Below are positions 46,645 to 58,876 of a stretch of DNA of 64,000 nt, piece after piece. The notes below the pieces were generated by a model. That model did not search any database and was not told the origin of the DNA. It was given only the letters and a program-made list of their open reading frames with translations. Origin of the DNA: Lentinus brumalis (taxonomy: Eukaryota; Basidiomycota; Agaricomycetes; Polyporales; Polyporaceae); the NCBI GenBank assembly GCA_001792895.1, contig MARA01000013.1:930001-994000 (forward strand), read 5' to 3'. The translations under genes were made by a program, and so were the position numbers. Within the stretch, counting starts at the first letter, position 1, and every line of letters starts with the position of its first letter.

Positions 46645-48399
46645 ATGGCCTTCGACGCAGAGACAGCCGCTGCAATGGCAGCCGTATTTAATGACACGTA
46701 TGTCCCATATCTTGACGTGGTCTAGAATGAGGCTCGATTTCTGACATTACCGGATAGGTATACGGCTCACTACTGCGATACGGCAGTTGCTGGTGCGTTT
46801 GCGTCCTGATGTGATCGTCGTTGCCAGCCTCACGTTTGAATCTCTTACAATAGCCCTCTTTCTCTACGACACGCTCATCACGTTGGATCGTGAAGTGGCA
46901 TACTTCTGGAACGGTCGGAGGACCGGAGCGGCATGTTTATTCTTGGCAAACAAGTGGATTTCCACTACACTCTATGTCCTGGAGATGGCCGGGTCTGTAT
47001 CATCTGCATTCCCTTCAGATAAGGTCAGTAGTACTTATCGTTTCGTCCCATGACAAGCTCTGAGGGTACTTGATTCAGAGGTTGGTGTATAGCCTCACAG
47101 AAATCTCAGTTCTGCCCGGTAGTGACCGCTGCGACCTATAGCTGTTCCTTGTTGGAGACGGCGGTGTATGTATTCACAGTACTGCAGTTCGTTCCATGGG
47201 CAGGTAAGTGGTGCTGTCAATGGCCGGTAATCATGCCTGATTTCTGGCGTTCAGCCTTTTCTGCGCTCCGTGCTTATGTGTTGAGTCGGAGCAAGGTCCT
47301 CGGGCTACTCATTCTAGTATTGTCTCTCGCCCCAGCAGGGGCCAATTTGGTGGGTGATCAATTATATCCGACACATGAACGAACTAACAACACTCCATGA
47401 TAGATTCCATTTGGCTATCATCTCTCTGGATACAGGTTTCCACCCTTTGGTTGCCGGGAAACCAACGACGCAGACACGGCAGTGTATCTAAGGTTTGTTA
47501 TGCTTGATCCCGTCTCAATTCAAACGGTGCTGATGCAATCTTTTCCAGGAGTGAGTCCGAGACTGGTAATGACTTACGATGACGTGAGCTCATCCAGGGA
47601 CCGTGCAGTTGTGATGATATCTCGAATCCCTCTCACTATCGCCGATATCATGCTCATCTATATCACTTGGAAGCAACTAAATGGTTGGGATGCCCTGATG
47701 AATGTTCGGCAATCTAAAAGGCTGTCGCTTTCCGACATCCTCTTTCGCGGTGGTGAGATCTACACAACGCCACCCAGAGTCACTTCAATTGACCATCTCT
47801 TGATTACCACGCGCAGGGACCATATACTTCATGTACGTGCCGTGAAAGGAAGACTATTACGTGGTCCTCAACCCTTTTGCGTGCATTAGAGTTCTCTTCA
47901 TCATGAACGTTCTGCACCTCGCCTTCTCGGTGACCGAGGTAAGCCATATGGTCTTTCCTGGTCCAGTTTGAATCCGTTCTTACCGACACTTCGTTAGATT
48001 GCGGGTTCTGGCGAAGGTGGTGAGAGCCTTCTTCCCCAATTCACCGGCCCGTATGTGATCCACCATGACGGCAACTTGCCGCAGCTGTCTACGCACTGAC
48101 ACTCCTCCTTTACTTATAGCATCACGGCCGTTCTCATGTCCCGCTTTCTTCTCGAACTGCAAGAAGTAAACGACGTAGTCGTCAGAGTCGATCTCGACGA
48201 CCCCTTACATTCCTCGAGAAACCCATATGACCGGCCCAGCTTCATCGCTTCCCTGGGCGGTTTCCTCGACTCAGGCCTTCCGGCGCTGGAGTCGGACGAC
48301 GACTCCGAGTCTCACGTTGGCTCGCTCTCGGACAGGGACGCGATCAGGCTTGACGTTGAGGGCTCTGAGACTGCCACCACATCGTCGTTGTCCGCGTAG
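46645..48399 (+). CDS. DUF6533 seven-helix membrane protein, copy 6
   Basis: Starts MAFDAETAAAMAAVFNDT. Exon 3 encodes LFLYDTLITLDREVAYFW, then FLANKWISTTLYVLEMAG. Next come CSLLETAVYVFTVLQFVPWA, RAYVLSRSKVLGLLILVLSL, a loop with PFGYHLSG and PFGCRETND, VMISRIPLTIADIMLIYITW, TIYFI, VLHLAFSVTE and RFLLELQEVNDVV with PSFIASLGGF. Microexons are AG at 47079-47080 and GA at 47549-47550. The second differs from the GC or AC of the paralogs but keeps length two and the same flanks. Frame is intact throughout. Confidence 0.84.
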
Positions 48400-49424
48400 T
48401 CTGCAGCTGTTCCCGCGACTTGCGGCCAAGCTTGCGGCTGCAGTTTGCGTTACTGTACTACAAGAACTTACTAGCTATAGACCTTGGCACCCTGTATTGT
48501 ACAACCCTCCCCCTTGAGCGTTGGGTTCTAGTGTATAAAAGCCGGACTATCTCGTTACTCGTACATATATTAACGTCGATTGTATCAGAACCATTGATTG
48601 CCCATTGGCGAGAACCCTCGGTCCGGACAGCCGCGTATGCATCAACCTGGCGCCCTTGTACTTCCGGCATCGTTCGCAACCCTGGGGCTCCCTGCCGTGG
48701 ACGGAAGACTTAAGAAAAACTAAGCGCGTCCGCGCAACCGCATCGCCACTGCGAACGTTCGCGGACGACTGCGATTCTTCACCGGGTCTGTCTCACCCTG
48801 AAGACCCACGGAATCCAGGCAGGCTCCGATGAACTTTATCATAATCGTTAGCTGGCGCGGAGACGAGAGGTACGCACTCTCGATATGACCATCAATGCGT
48901 AGCGACTTTATCTTGTCAAAGCTGGTTTGCGCCGGAAACGACGTCATGCTATCGGTTCGGCGCAGAAACACATCATAGCCAAGATCATTAGCTGGAATAC
49001 TCCCAGTCGGCGACCGCGCGCACAAAGTTCTCCTAGGGTCTGCACAGGATCGCTAGGGCAATGACGCCTAACGCGGCACTGTCTATCTTTCTCGCTGTGT
49101 CAGTATAACTTCTGTGATCTCTGAAGGACGCCTCATTCATTCCTGCACAGGGCGTTGATTCGGTCTCCTGCGCACGTCACCGCGTGTCACGGCTGAACTG
49201 TCAACTTGCCTGAGGTCGGATGCTCAGCTAGGGCTGCGCAAGGATAATTCAACTGGCCAGACTCCCGTTACTGAGTCCCGCAATGGAATCCGATCCATGT
49301 AACGGTCAGTGCCACCTGCAGCGCGGTCTCATGCTGGCTCTGTGCGGATGCGACTAGCTACGTTGTTTTCAACTGACCATCCGACGATCGGCATCCATAC
49401 CCGCGCAATGACATGCTTGCGCTC
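48400..49424. other. Intergenic within DUF6533 array
   Basis: A TATAAAAG box near 48533 is not followed by a recognisable gene; it may be a relic of a lost one. Confidence 0.4.
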
Positions 49425-49431
49425 TATAAAA
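49425..49431 (+). promoter_or_regulatory. TATA box of DUF6533 copy 7
   Basis: TATAAAA, the strongest box of the family, about 75 bases before ATG 49500. Confidence 0.6.
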
Positions 49432-49499
49432 GGCCTGTATGAACGCCGCCGGCATTACTCCTCGCCTTGAGTTCTGCGAAGGTCCCCTAAGACTTCAGC

Positions 49500-51236
49500 A
49501 TGTCCTCTGATACCGACGCCTCTGCAATCGCTGCAACCGTGGCCCTCTTTGACAGCCTGTACGTTGCACAGCTGGAGGGGAACCCGTCGTATGATACGCT
49601 TGCTGACACCATCACCGATCAGGTATGCGGGTGAGTATTGCGCAGCGGCAGCCTCGGGTACGTTTTCTCCCTTCTTTCGCGTGGCGCTGACCCGACGCTT
49701 TCTCTCATTGCAGTTCTCTTCATCTACGACGCTTTCATCACCTTTGATCGGGAAGTAGCGTTCTTCTGGACCACCCAGCGAACAGGAGCATCGCTCTTGT
49801 TTCTCGCAAACAAGTGGATATCGATCGCACTCTATGTCATGGTGCTGATCGACTTCGCATCGTTCCCTTCCGATAAAGTAAGCATTTCCAGTCCATGTCA
49901 TGGCTAATCTGACTGGACGCAGAGGTTCGTGGAGTCAGCGTCTCGGAGTTCCGGGTACTGCCAAGCAACTATTGACATCTGCAGTTGTTCCTTCTTTGGC
50001 ACGGCGACATACGCAATGTCTATACTGCAGTTCGTTCCGGGAGCAGGTATATCATGCTTTCTGTCCGCGGGTAAATTTGTCTGATGCGTGCATTGAGCCT
50101 TCTCTGCCCTCCGCGCATTCGTCCTCAGCAAGAGCAAGCTTCTCGGACTCCTCATCTTCGTTTTGTCTCTAGCACCAGTAGCGGGTAATCTGGTGAGTTC
50201 ATCGATATTTCTGTGCCACGTTGACCGACGCAGATGGGTATGTGACGCAGGTCCATTATGGGTATCAGTTCTCTGGGGTGAGACTCCCTCCGTTCGGATG
50301 TCTCGGGACCGACAATACCCCCGCGCGACTGGGCATATGGTTCGGCTCATCCGAATCTCCACATTCACATTGATACTGACGCTGTACAAGGCGTAGGTTG
50401 GCTAGAAGCTACACGTCATAGCTGATCCTTGGAACGGCACAGTCGTGATCATCTCTCGCGCACCGCTCGTTGCTGCCGACATCCTCCTCGTCTGGATTAC
50501 CTGGACCAAGCTGAGAGTTGGGGTCGCGCTGAGGGACATCCCACGGTCTAGAAGACTTTCACTATCGGATATCCTCTTTCGCGGTGGTACGTATCTCCTC
50601 ATAAACGCACCCAGGACGTCATAGTTGAAAGAATGATTTCTCTATCTGCACACAGGAATCATATTTTATGTGTATGTCCCACTGTTCACAACGTGAATGG
50701 TGGACATCTGATAGACTCACGAGCACCGGGCTATAGAGTTCTGTTCATTCTGAACACCCTCCACCTCGCTCTATCATTGACCGCGGTATGCTATGGCCCG
50801 TCACACTGGCTCAAGCTCATTGTCCAGCTCACGCATCCCCGCAGGTCACCGCCGAGGGCACCAGTGGCGGAAGCATTGTCACGGAACTCACCGGCCCGTA
50901 CGTGCTTCACCATTCAGCTCCATGCTGCGATCGTATACAATTCCTCATTAATCACTACTCACCGACTCTGGTAGTATAACAGCAATCCTCATTTCGCGCT
51001 TCCTCCTTGACCTGCAGGAAGCGAACCAGACAGTCATCAGACTCGACCCCGACGACCCACTGCATTCGTCAAGGAGCCTGTCCGACACGCCCAGCTTCAT
51101 CGCGTCCCTCGGAGGCTTCATCAACCCTCACTTTCCGGCACGGGTGGACGATGGTCGCGAGTCGCACAGCGGATCTCTGCGCTTTGACATCGAGGATGGC
51201 TCCGAGGTCGCCTCAGCCTCCTCGTTGTCCACATAG
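49500..51236 (+). CDS. DUF6533 seven-helix membrane protein, copy 7
   Basis: Starts MSSDTDASAIAATVALF; exon 2 gives YAGEYCAAAAS. Exon 3 encodes LFIYDAFITFDREVAFFW and FLANKWISIALYVMVLIDF, the best DUF6533 match in the window. Later blocks are CSFFGTATYAMSILQFVPGA, RAFVLSKSKLLGLLIFVLSL, a loop with HYGYQFSG and PFGCLGTDN, VIISRAPLVAADILLVWITW, IIFYV, LNTLHLALSLTA and RFLLDLQEANQTV with PSFIASLGGF. Microexons are AG at 49923-49924 and GC at 50391-50392. In this copy the stretch after microexon 1 happens to stay open, but in paralogs it contains stops and varies in length. Appears intact. Confidence 0.86.
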
Positions 51237-52560
51237 CCTGCGTCCGTCCTCGCTACTTTCAGCCCTTCATTTTGCGGCAGATTCCTAAGGTCGTGTTCAT
51301 AGATGTGAATAGACGGATACGTCTAGCTAGAGTGTATCACCTCTCTGGGATCTCGCTACATACAGAAATCAGACAGTCTCAATATATCCGAGCCTCCCGT
51401 GTATCGCCGCATATTGCTAGGTCTAACTTCACCAACAACAAACCGCTGCAGTTCGTCCGGTCTGTCGGGGGGTGTCATCATCCCAGATTCTCCAGGCGAT
51501 TACGATTTTGAGCCGGGACGTGGGATGGGCTCAGATGGGGAGCACTCTATTCGCTGAGGTCATGCCTGAATCCACCTCGTGGCTAGATACGAGGGTTAGT
51601 CGCATGATGCTGTCTATGAGGCGGATCAGTCGGGAAGAGATTGCAGGACAAAGAACACAGAACTGGAGGGCACGAGTGTGATGTTTGGGCGAAAACGTTC
51701 GAAGGATATATTATACCTCGAATGACACCGCGCGGCGTCACGGTTCCGCCCTCGTTAACCCCACCGTCTGTCCCACCTCCCGACGCTTTCCGCCGCTATC
51801 CACCAGCTGGAAGTCGATTCCGATGCTCTCGCGTACAGGAGTGACCATGTATCTTCCGAGTCGGGGCGGGGAGCGCGGAGTGGAGGCGCCTTGCCGAGGT
51901 CTTTCGGAATGTAAGTCACCGGGGACGTCGGCACGCTGTTTGCGGTGACCGACACGAAGTCTGGCGGCGATGTGTTGGGAGAACTACTGCAATCGTCAGT
52001 CCCCATGGTCGCGACAGATATGGCGAGCGACTTACAGGATAACGTCGAGGATGCTTTGCACGAACGACGAAGGCAGGAATCCTCTCCAACGCATCACGGT
52101 CAGTTCACCCACGTGCGATGGGGCCGGCGGCTCGTATACGGATATGTATGGGTCGCATCGGTCGTTGGCCAGTAGCCTGTGGACCGTAGTAGCTCAGTCG
52201 CATGTAAAAGAGTGATATTTGGAGTTAAGCAAAGGCATACCTCTGCGATCCGAGACTTGCCAATCCAACCCACTCGAACAGCGAAGATACTCGGTGTTCC
52301 CAACTCTCCAGGCCATTGCTCTCGTTCAGCAGGTCGTCCCGTGCGAGTTCAGGAATGTGTACGTGCGGTCGAGTGGTCACCGTCTTCTCGATCTGATGAG
52401 GTGCACTCTGTGCTGGTCGATTGCTATCTGCAAGCATGGGTCAGCGCTCGTCGTAATCAGAAGACAGCTGGATCCAATAGAACTGGTGTTCGCGAGCGGC
52501 AGACTTGGCATGCTAGTACGTCCGCCCAGCGCATCCATCTCTCAGAGCGCACTTGAGGCA
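51237..52560. other. No supported gene
   Basis: Short frames without domains; spacer after the DUF6533 array. Confidence 0.4.
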
Positions 52561-52579
52561 CAATGATATCACGGATGAG

Positions 52580-53000
52580 TGCAGCACTGACGTTCCAGAA
52601 GACCGCCGAATTGTGGGCGCAAGGCACCCTTCTCGCATACGCCCACAGCACCCAACATTGGGACCTGCGGACGATACGTACCTGGGTTCTGCATATGGTA
52701 CACGATCTTCCATGGACCTCTGCGCTCATCCCAGGCGCGCAGGATTGCGGCTTCCTTCGCGCCGTACGTCGCCCACTTCTTCATGTCGCCATTTCGAGGT
52801 CCGGTATATCCGATGTAGATGTGGATCACTAGGGAAAGGGAGAGCGCTGAATATGTTTACGAAGGTGGAAAGTTCCTGATTCGTACCGTGTATGTCCTCG
52901 CACCCTTTCCAGGGCAGACGTTCGCCTACGAGACCGAGGGATTCATAGGTTTGCTTGCTGACGGCTAGGGTCAAGACCCCCGGGAATCTAGGCACCAGAC
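52580..53000 (-). pseudogene. Gene fragment, possibly RNase P subunit Rpp40-like
   Basis: On the minus strand a frame reads FPGVLTLAVSKQTYESLGLV then GERLPWKG. After a frame change near 52840 it continues as MKKWATYGAKEAAILRAWDE then RRGPWKIVYHMQ, ending at a GTACGT donor-like site near 52682. The wording recalls the Rpp40 (RNase P 40-kDa) family, whose members have a leading LTLxxxKxTYExLGL block, but this is from memory of the family only. Coding-like residues continue beyond (WNVSAALIRDIIVPQV). No complete gene model can be built, so I treat it as degraded. Confidence 0.3.
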
Positions 53001-54296
53001 ATCGCTATCTGTTGATCCCGCGAGGCCATGTGCCACTACCTTGCTTGGGTGGGACTGCGTTTTAGCGTCATCCGACATACGAGGGAGACACAAAAGGTCA
53101 CCTCTCCGTGGCCAGATGGTGTAGGTGGGGCTTGGCGAACTGCAGGAAGTCGGACAGCGAGCATTCACATGTCTGGTAAGTGCATTGTAGCTCCTCAAGC
53201 GCAGTCCGGAGTGAGACACTTGACGGAAAAACGATGTCAAGCTGGTGGGGTGTTCACGTCTTGTGAGCTCATTTATGATGACCCGGTGAGAACAAGAGAA
53301 CCACAAGACTGACCTGCTGCGTAAACGGATGCGACTGGGCGATGATCCGAATGTTGCGGGTGTCTGTACCGCTCGTGACAAGACATCTCCGATTTTCTAG
53401 CGAAGACATGAGCAAAACGATTAAACAGCGCGTCACTGCGTGTGGTGGTTCAGTCCAAAGACTTCGAGGACAGCATCGGATGATAAGCGCCTGATCATTT
53501 TCGTGCGCTTCGCCCGCCAATCGCTGCCGTACTCATCTCAGACTCCTGCATCCATGACCGCGCCCTCTCGTCAGCTTTTGTTCGTGAATCCGTCGACCCG
53601 ACACACACCGCGCAGGCCAAGGCCATGATCTTACGAATTGCCGGGTGCTCTTCCCCGCCGGATGCTCGCACGCCGTGTCGACACACCGGACTCCGGAGGT
53701 CTATACATATGCCCCCGACAGCCATTGTCTACGCCTATCAGCCTTGACGAAACCTCGAGCACTCGTTAATTGCAACTGTCACGGCCATCGCGTTTCAGTG
53801 GGGCGACGCCGAGTACCTACTGTATGCAACACCTCCGTGTCCTTCCGTGTCCTCGCCGGAGACACGCGTCTAGGCGGGGCAGACTGTCGGGCGAGGCGGA
53901 GGCTTGCTCTCGGTGATCTTCGACTCGGATATGGCCCGACGGCCCCAGTCAGCTGCTCTCGCTCGCGCCACCGACGTCGTCCAGACCAGGCAAAGCGTAT
54001 AGTGGTCCAGCACGATGGCAGTAAGGATTCCTCGATCCGTCCCCGATGGTCCTCGTGTGCTCTGGGTGAGTGATCTATCGCGGGGTAATTCCGCTCGTGG
54101 AGTGCGCGATCCTGTACAATGCACGAAATTTACGTCGCGGAGGGCGCCGGTCTTGTGTCTGTCAATGAGTTAGAACGAACCGATGTTCGCGTCATCAATA
54201 GCCGAGGCAAACAAGCCTGGCCGGTCAGGGTAGGGACCCTGCCTCGGTACCTACGGATTCTTGCCTCCGGTCCTCACCAAGGCGGCACGCCGGTGC
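53001..54296. other. No supported gene
   Basis: Short, overlapping frames; upstream region of the first F-box gene. Confidence 0.4.
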
Positions 54297-54303
54297 TATA
54301 AAG
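54297..54303 (+). promoter_or_regulatory. TATA box of F-box gene 1
   Basis: TATAAAG about 130 bases before ATG 54428. Confidence 0.55.
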
Positions 54304-54427
54304 TCGTGGGTGCGTGTGGGCGATCGTCAATTGCCCCCGTTGGAATCGCGATTATTCTCAGGTACGTGGGTGGTACCGCAACCTAGTACTTATAGCTGAC
54401 GCGACGACTTCTCTCACCGCCAGCACC

Positions 54428-56166
54428 ATGTCATACCCACATCCTTCGACATCTGGTCCCCATAGGGCCTTAGACTGCTACGACGTACTCTGCACCGTCT
54501 TTGACCAGCTGGCAGCCGACGAGGATGCGTGGTACGACTACGACGTCCCCACTCGCGACGCACATTGTTGGTATGCGCGGAAGGTCGATTCACAGCGCAG
54601 AACTACCCTCGCACGATGTGCACGCGTGTGCAAAGCATTCTTCACGCCCGCTTCTGCTATACTCTGGAGGGACATCGACAGCCTGGCTCCTCTCATGTCC
54701 TGTATTCGCTCTTCTGACCCCTCATCATCAAATGTGAGTCAAGCTTACCACTTCAGCCTTGCGTGCGTTTCTCATCTGCTGTTCAGGAAGTACGCATCCC
54801 TAAGTTGGGAACACGAGCCTTCGAGTACGCCCGCCGCGTACGCGCCGTGCATGGATTCGGCAAACCCATGGATTATCGGGACTCAGCTTACCTCAACGAT
54901 CTCTCTGCGTCGGATGCTTTCACGTTTCTCCCCCAGTTGAGACATCTTCGCTGGATTCAACTCGTTCCGGCTGGGATGGAGCTTCTTCAGATCATTCCGC
55001 CCTCTCTTCGCAGTCTGCACATTGTGTTCCGAAGGTCCCCAGCGTGGCAAGACTACGTGGCCATGCACGACATCCCGTGCGAATACGAGCTCTTCGTCCG
55101 GGATCTCCTCAGAAAAGTCTCCATCAAAGCGCCACATCTGCGCTACATCCGTATCAGCACCTCAGGAGACGTAAAGGAGTCCTGGCTTGAGTCTCTGGGG
55201 GAGTTCCCGCAACTCAAAACCGTGGACGTCTTGGAACGTGTTCACTGCCCGGTCATGACCGAGCCGTTGATGCTACCATTGTCTCTGCTTTGGAACCTCC
55301 GTCATCTGCGACTACGTCTCCCGGACGAGGTCCCTTCGGTGGGAGCGCTGCACTCATTCCCGTCTCTCCAAACCCTTACCCTCGACGCGATGTTCGCCCC
55401 GCTGCGCATCGTCGCGGCGTTCCTCTCCACAATCACCTCCCAGCAACTTGAGACGTTGGTGATCCAGAACTGCGAGTGCACGACCATGGCCGTGGGCACG
55501 AGGGTGCACGAAGTCTGCGACGTCATGCGAACCCGTTTCTCCCGGTCTCTACGCAGGGTCGAGCTGTCCCTTCGAGGCGTTGGCCCCGTCATCACCCATA
55601 CCCATCCTCTGATACGCACCATCGAGCCTCTTCTGGACATGCACGACCTCGACGATGTCCGGCTCACGATCGCGCCAGAAGTCGCTGTCATCCCTTCATC
55701 CGAGCACGACCTCGAGAAGATGGCGGAGGCTTGGCCAAAGGCCACCCGTCTCCATCTTTGCTATCTCCCGTCATCCTCTTCGCCATCGCTCAAGGACGTC
55801 GCCGAGTTCGCGCGGCACTGCGGCGATCTGACCGACCTCGTCCTCCCGGGGATAGACGCCACGTCGTCCTACTCCCACTCCGACACCGCTCCGCCCACCA
55901 ATTACAAACGCATGTCCGTCCCGCCCGATCGTCCGACCCGCACTGGTACGGGCAAGAGCACACGCCACGCGCTGCGCTCGCTGACCCTCGCGGACAGCGG
56001 GTGGAACTCGAAGATCCCGGACCCGACGCGCCTGGCGAGGTTCATGGACGAGCTGTTCCCGGACGTGGAATGGAAGTGCCCACCGCTCGCTTCGGAGCAC
56101 TGGCGCGAGACCATCCAGGAGGTCGTCCGGCTGCGGATCGCGCGGATCACGAGGGACCTCCGATGA
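54428..56166 (+). CDS. F-box / leucine-rich-repeat protein 1
   Basis: Two exons, 54428-54733 and 54787-56166, give 561 residues. The N-terminal F-box-like region contains YDVLCTVFDQLA and, after an inserted loop, TLARCARVCKAFFTPASAIL followed by WRDIDSLAPL, the usual fungal wording. The rest is a degenerate leucine-rich array (for example LRHLRWIQLVP, LRSLHIVFRR, LRHLRLRLPDE, LQTLTLDAMF, LRSLTLADSG). Such proteins join SCF ubiquitin ligases through Skp1 and choose substrates with the repeats; agaricomycetes carry hundreds. Target unknown. It is a tandem paralog of the next gene. Confidence 0.82.
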
Positions 56167-56784
56167 AGAAGAAGGTTTGGTGCGTCCGTGCTGCATGCCC
56201 CGTGCCCCGGGCGTGGCGTTGTTCTCGTGTTCGTGTGCTGTGGTGGCTGGATACTGGATAGTGACTTGCCAGATTGCACTCGTCTCCGTTCCGTCTATTG
56301 TATCGTCATATGCTAGTGCTCTCCACGGCCTGTCGGGAGCTGGTGCTTGCCCTTGTTCGTTCAGCTCGCCACAGACGCTAATGCTATATGTAATAGGAGC
56401 GTGCCTTCCCAGGGTCCGCAGCACGTCGTTTCAAGAGGACTAGTTCTCTACCTGAACTCAAGCGGCAATGCACCTTTTGAATACCACAGCGCCAAAAGAT
56501 AGTGACTATGCCGTCGACGCTAGGCATAGGTGCGAAGGTGTAGTAGACGTCGCCACGCGTCGTCTCAATATGGCGATGGGCTTGCAAAGCAAGCATTTCC
56601 ATCTCCTTGCTTACCACACTGTAGTGCGCTACTTGGCCGGCGATATAAGATACGGCCCGGGCTTGTATATATGTATACTAAGACAGACCTGCAAGAATCC
56701 GACTCGCCATCCCGTCGACACCAACACCAAAGCCGAGTTATCCGTCCCGGAGACCCGACCCCTCCTTGACCTCGCACTGTTGTG
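56167..56784. promoter_or_regulatory. Intergenic, F-box gene 1 to F-box gene 2
   Basis: Contains TATAAG at 56644-56649 and a second TATATATG near 56664, about 120-140 bases before ATG 56785. No gene. Confidence 0.5.
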
Positions 56785-58253
56785 ATGCTGAACCAGGACA
56801 TCCTGCAAATCATCTTCGAGGAGCTTGCGGCGCCGGATCATTCGTGGTACGAGTACGAAGGTGTTGCCATCCCAGGGCGGGCGGGCTGGTCGCAAGAGCG
56901 AGACGAAGTAATCCGACGGGCTACCCTCGCAGCGTGCGTTCGCGTGTGCCGGGCATTCTTCGAACCAGCGGCATGCGTCCTGTGGAAGGACCTGGATGAC
57001 CTTGGTGTTATACCTGCATGCGACGAGGGCGGTTCCTGCGATGTCGCGGTGAGTGTCTCGCCCGCGATTTCATGGTCACTGCGGCACTCACGTTGTGGCT
57101 TTGATGATCTTATCAGCGTCCTTGCTCCTCGCTGAAGAGGCGACAGCGGTACCTCTCTCATATCCGGGCGATCCACCACCCGCAACGCCCGAGCGGCGTT
57201 GTCCCGCATGTGATCGCAAGCGTTGCTGAAGTAGAGGAGGCATCCCCGCTCGCGCTCACGAAGCTGCGATGGATACAAGAGGTCCCCAGCAGGCTCGACC
57301 TCCTCACTCTGCTCAGCCCGTCCCTCCTGTCTCTGCACATCATCTTCCGACATCCCCACTCCTGGCGCCGCGACCAGGCAAGCATGCACAGGGACTTCGT
57401 CGAGACGCTCCTCGTCCGCATCGCCGAGAGGGCCCCGACTCTCACCTACCTCCGCATCACCCGCACCAGCGGGATCCCGGAATCATGGCTGGTCCCCATC
57501 CGGCGGTTCTCGCGCGCGGAGACCGTCGACCTCCGCGAGCCGATGTACGACGCGGTGTCCTCCTCTGCGCTCCTGCAGCCGCTTTCGACTCTCCAGCACC
57601 TGCGCACGCTGAGGCTTCGTTTTCAAAGCACCTCTTGCGCCCCTGCGCCAGGAGTCGAAGCTGGGTTCGGAGGATTCGGCGTTCTGCGGGAGCTGCACCT
57701 CAACGGGAAGTTCGCGCAGCTGCAGGACGCGACGGGATTCCTCCGTGGAGTCGCGTCTCCGCACCTGCGCTCTCTGCGTATAGACGACTGCGAGTGCCGA
57801 ACGGACGCCTTCGCGGAGGCCCTCCATGACTTCTGCGCCGTCCTCGAGTCGCAGTTCGCGTTCGCCCTCCAAGTCGTCGCTCTGTCCGTGTATGGGATCG
57901 GGCCGTCGCTAACGCTCGAGCGGCCGCTCGCCGAGTACCTGCATCCGCTCCTGCAAGTCGGCGGCCTGAGGGACGTCCGCTTGTCCCTCGCTCCCAAGGG
58001 CGTTCTCGTGGCTGTCTCGGAAGCGGACATGCGGGCGATGGCAGACTCGTGGCCGTTGCTGGAGCGGTTGCATTTGGAATGCGGGTGGTGCGGGTCTGGC
58101 GGAGGTGCTGGTCTTTCCCATCGAGTTGTTGAGTGGATGGGGCAGGCGTGTGCGCGGCTGGAGGATCTCCAGCTGCCTATAGATGAAGAGCGTGTTGCTA
58201 CATCGACTGGGGGTAGGATTGATGCATGTGCTGGACCCGACCTGCGTAAGTAG
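56785..58253 (+). CDS. F-box / leucine-rich-repeat protein 2
   Basis: Exons 56785-57048 and 57117-58253 give 466 residues. The F-box region reads LNQDILQIIFEELA, then after a loop TLAACVRVCRAFFEPAACVL and WKDLDDLGVI. Repeat-like lines (LTKLRWIQEVP, LLSLHIIFRH, LTYLRITRTSG, LRTLRLRF, LRELHLNG) align in order with gene 1 (LRHLRWIQLVP, LRSLHIVFRR, LRYIRIST), showing that they arose by tandem duplication. Its intron is at the equivalent place just after the F-box. It lacks the C-terminal extension of gene 1. Confidence 0.82.
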
Positions 58254-58876
58254 TCCGACCAGACCCATTGTACGTCCGTGTCTGTGCGATGCGCAAGTTT
58301 ACGTCTGGGTGAGTCCAAGGTTGTACTCAAGGTACACTGAGAGCTCACCGAATGCATTTCATATACGTACATGAATTCTTGCAGTGTCTAGAATAGCAAT
58401 GCGCTTCCAGTGCACTGGACATGCAGCATGCACGGCGCGAGAAGCTAAGTCCATATTGATATCGAGATGGATGTGCACGAGGCAGGCCGAGGAAAAGTAT
58501 CGCGATCAAGTCTTAGACCATGCAGTGTTCACCTGGGGGACCCGTGACGAGTCTGCGTGGATTGTTCATGATTGGAGGTCTGTGCTCAGCTGCTCACCTT
58601 TCTCAACCATCGCTTTCCGCTCTTGCTGAGTGTCGAGCCAGTCTTTGTGGTCGTTTCAGAGCTGGAGGCCGTACTAACTCCACGCGGAGAGAAGCGCGGT
58701 GGCGGTGCTGCGCACGGACCCTGGCCTGGCGGCGGTCGCGATGAAGGGATCGCGAGTGTTCGTCCGCGTCCACCGTCGCGTCTCTGCTGCTGCATACCCC
58801 TTCTCCTCATACCCCTCAAAAGCTGTCTACGGCACCCTAATACTTCTTGTACCACCACCCTTCGCAAATTGCAGAC
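58254..58876. other. Upstream region of gene X
   Basis: The last 110 bases (CTGCTGCTGCATA, AAAGCTGTCTACGGCACC) also occur next to X pseudogene 1 and therefore belong to the duplicated segment. No clear TATA box. Confidence 0.45.

Noticed and set aside
49908..49990. Extra coding exon between exons 3 and 4 of DUF6533 copy 7 (RFVESASRSSGYCQ...)
   Set aside because: It happens to stay open in this copy, but the equivalent stretch has stops in copies 1 and 2 and varies in length, so a 2-nt microexon plus two introns explains all copies better.
55771..56424. 217-codon open frame, minus strand
   Set aside because: Antisense shadow of the F-box gene 1 terminal exon.
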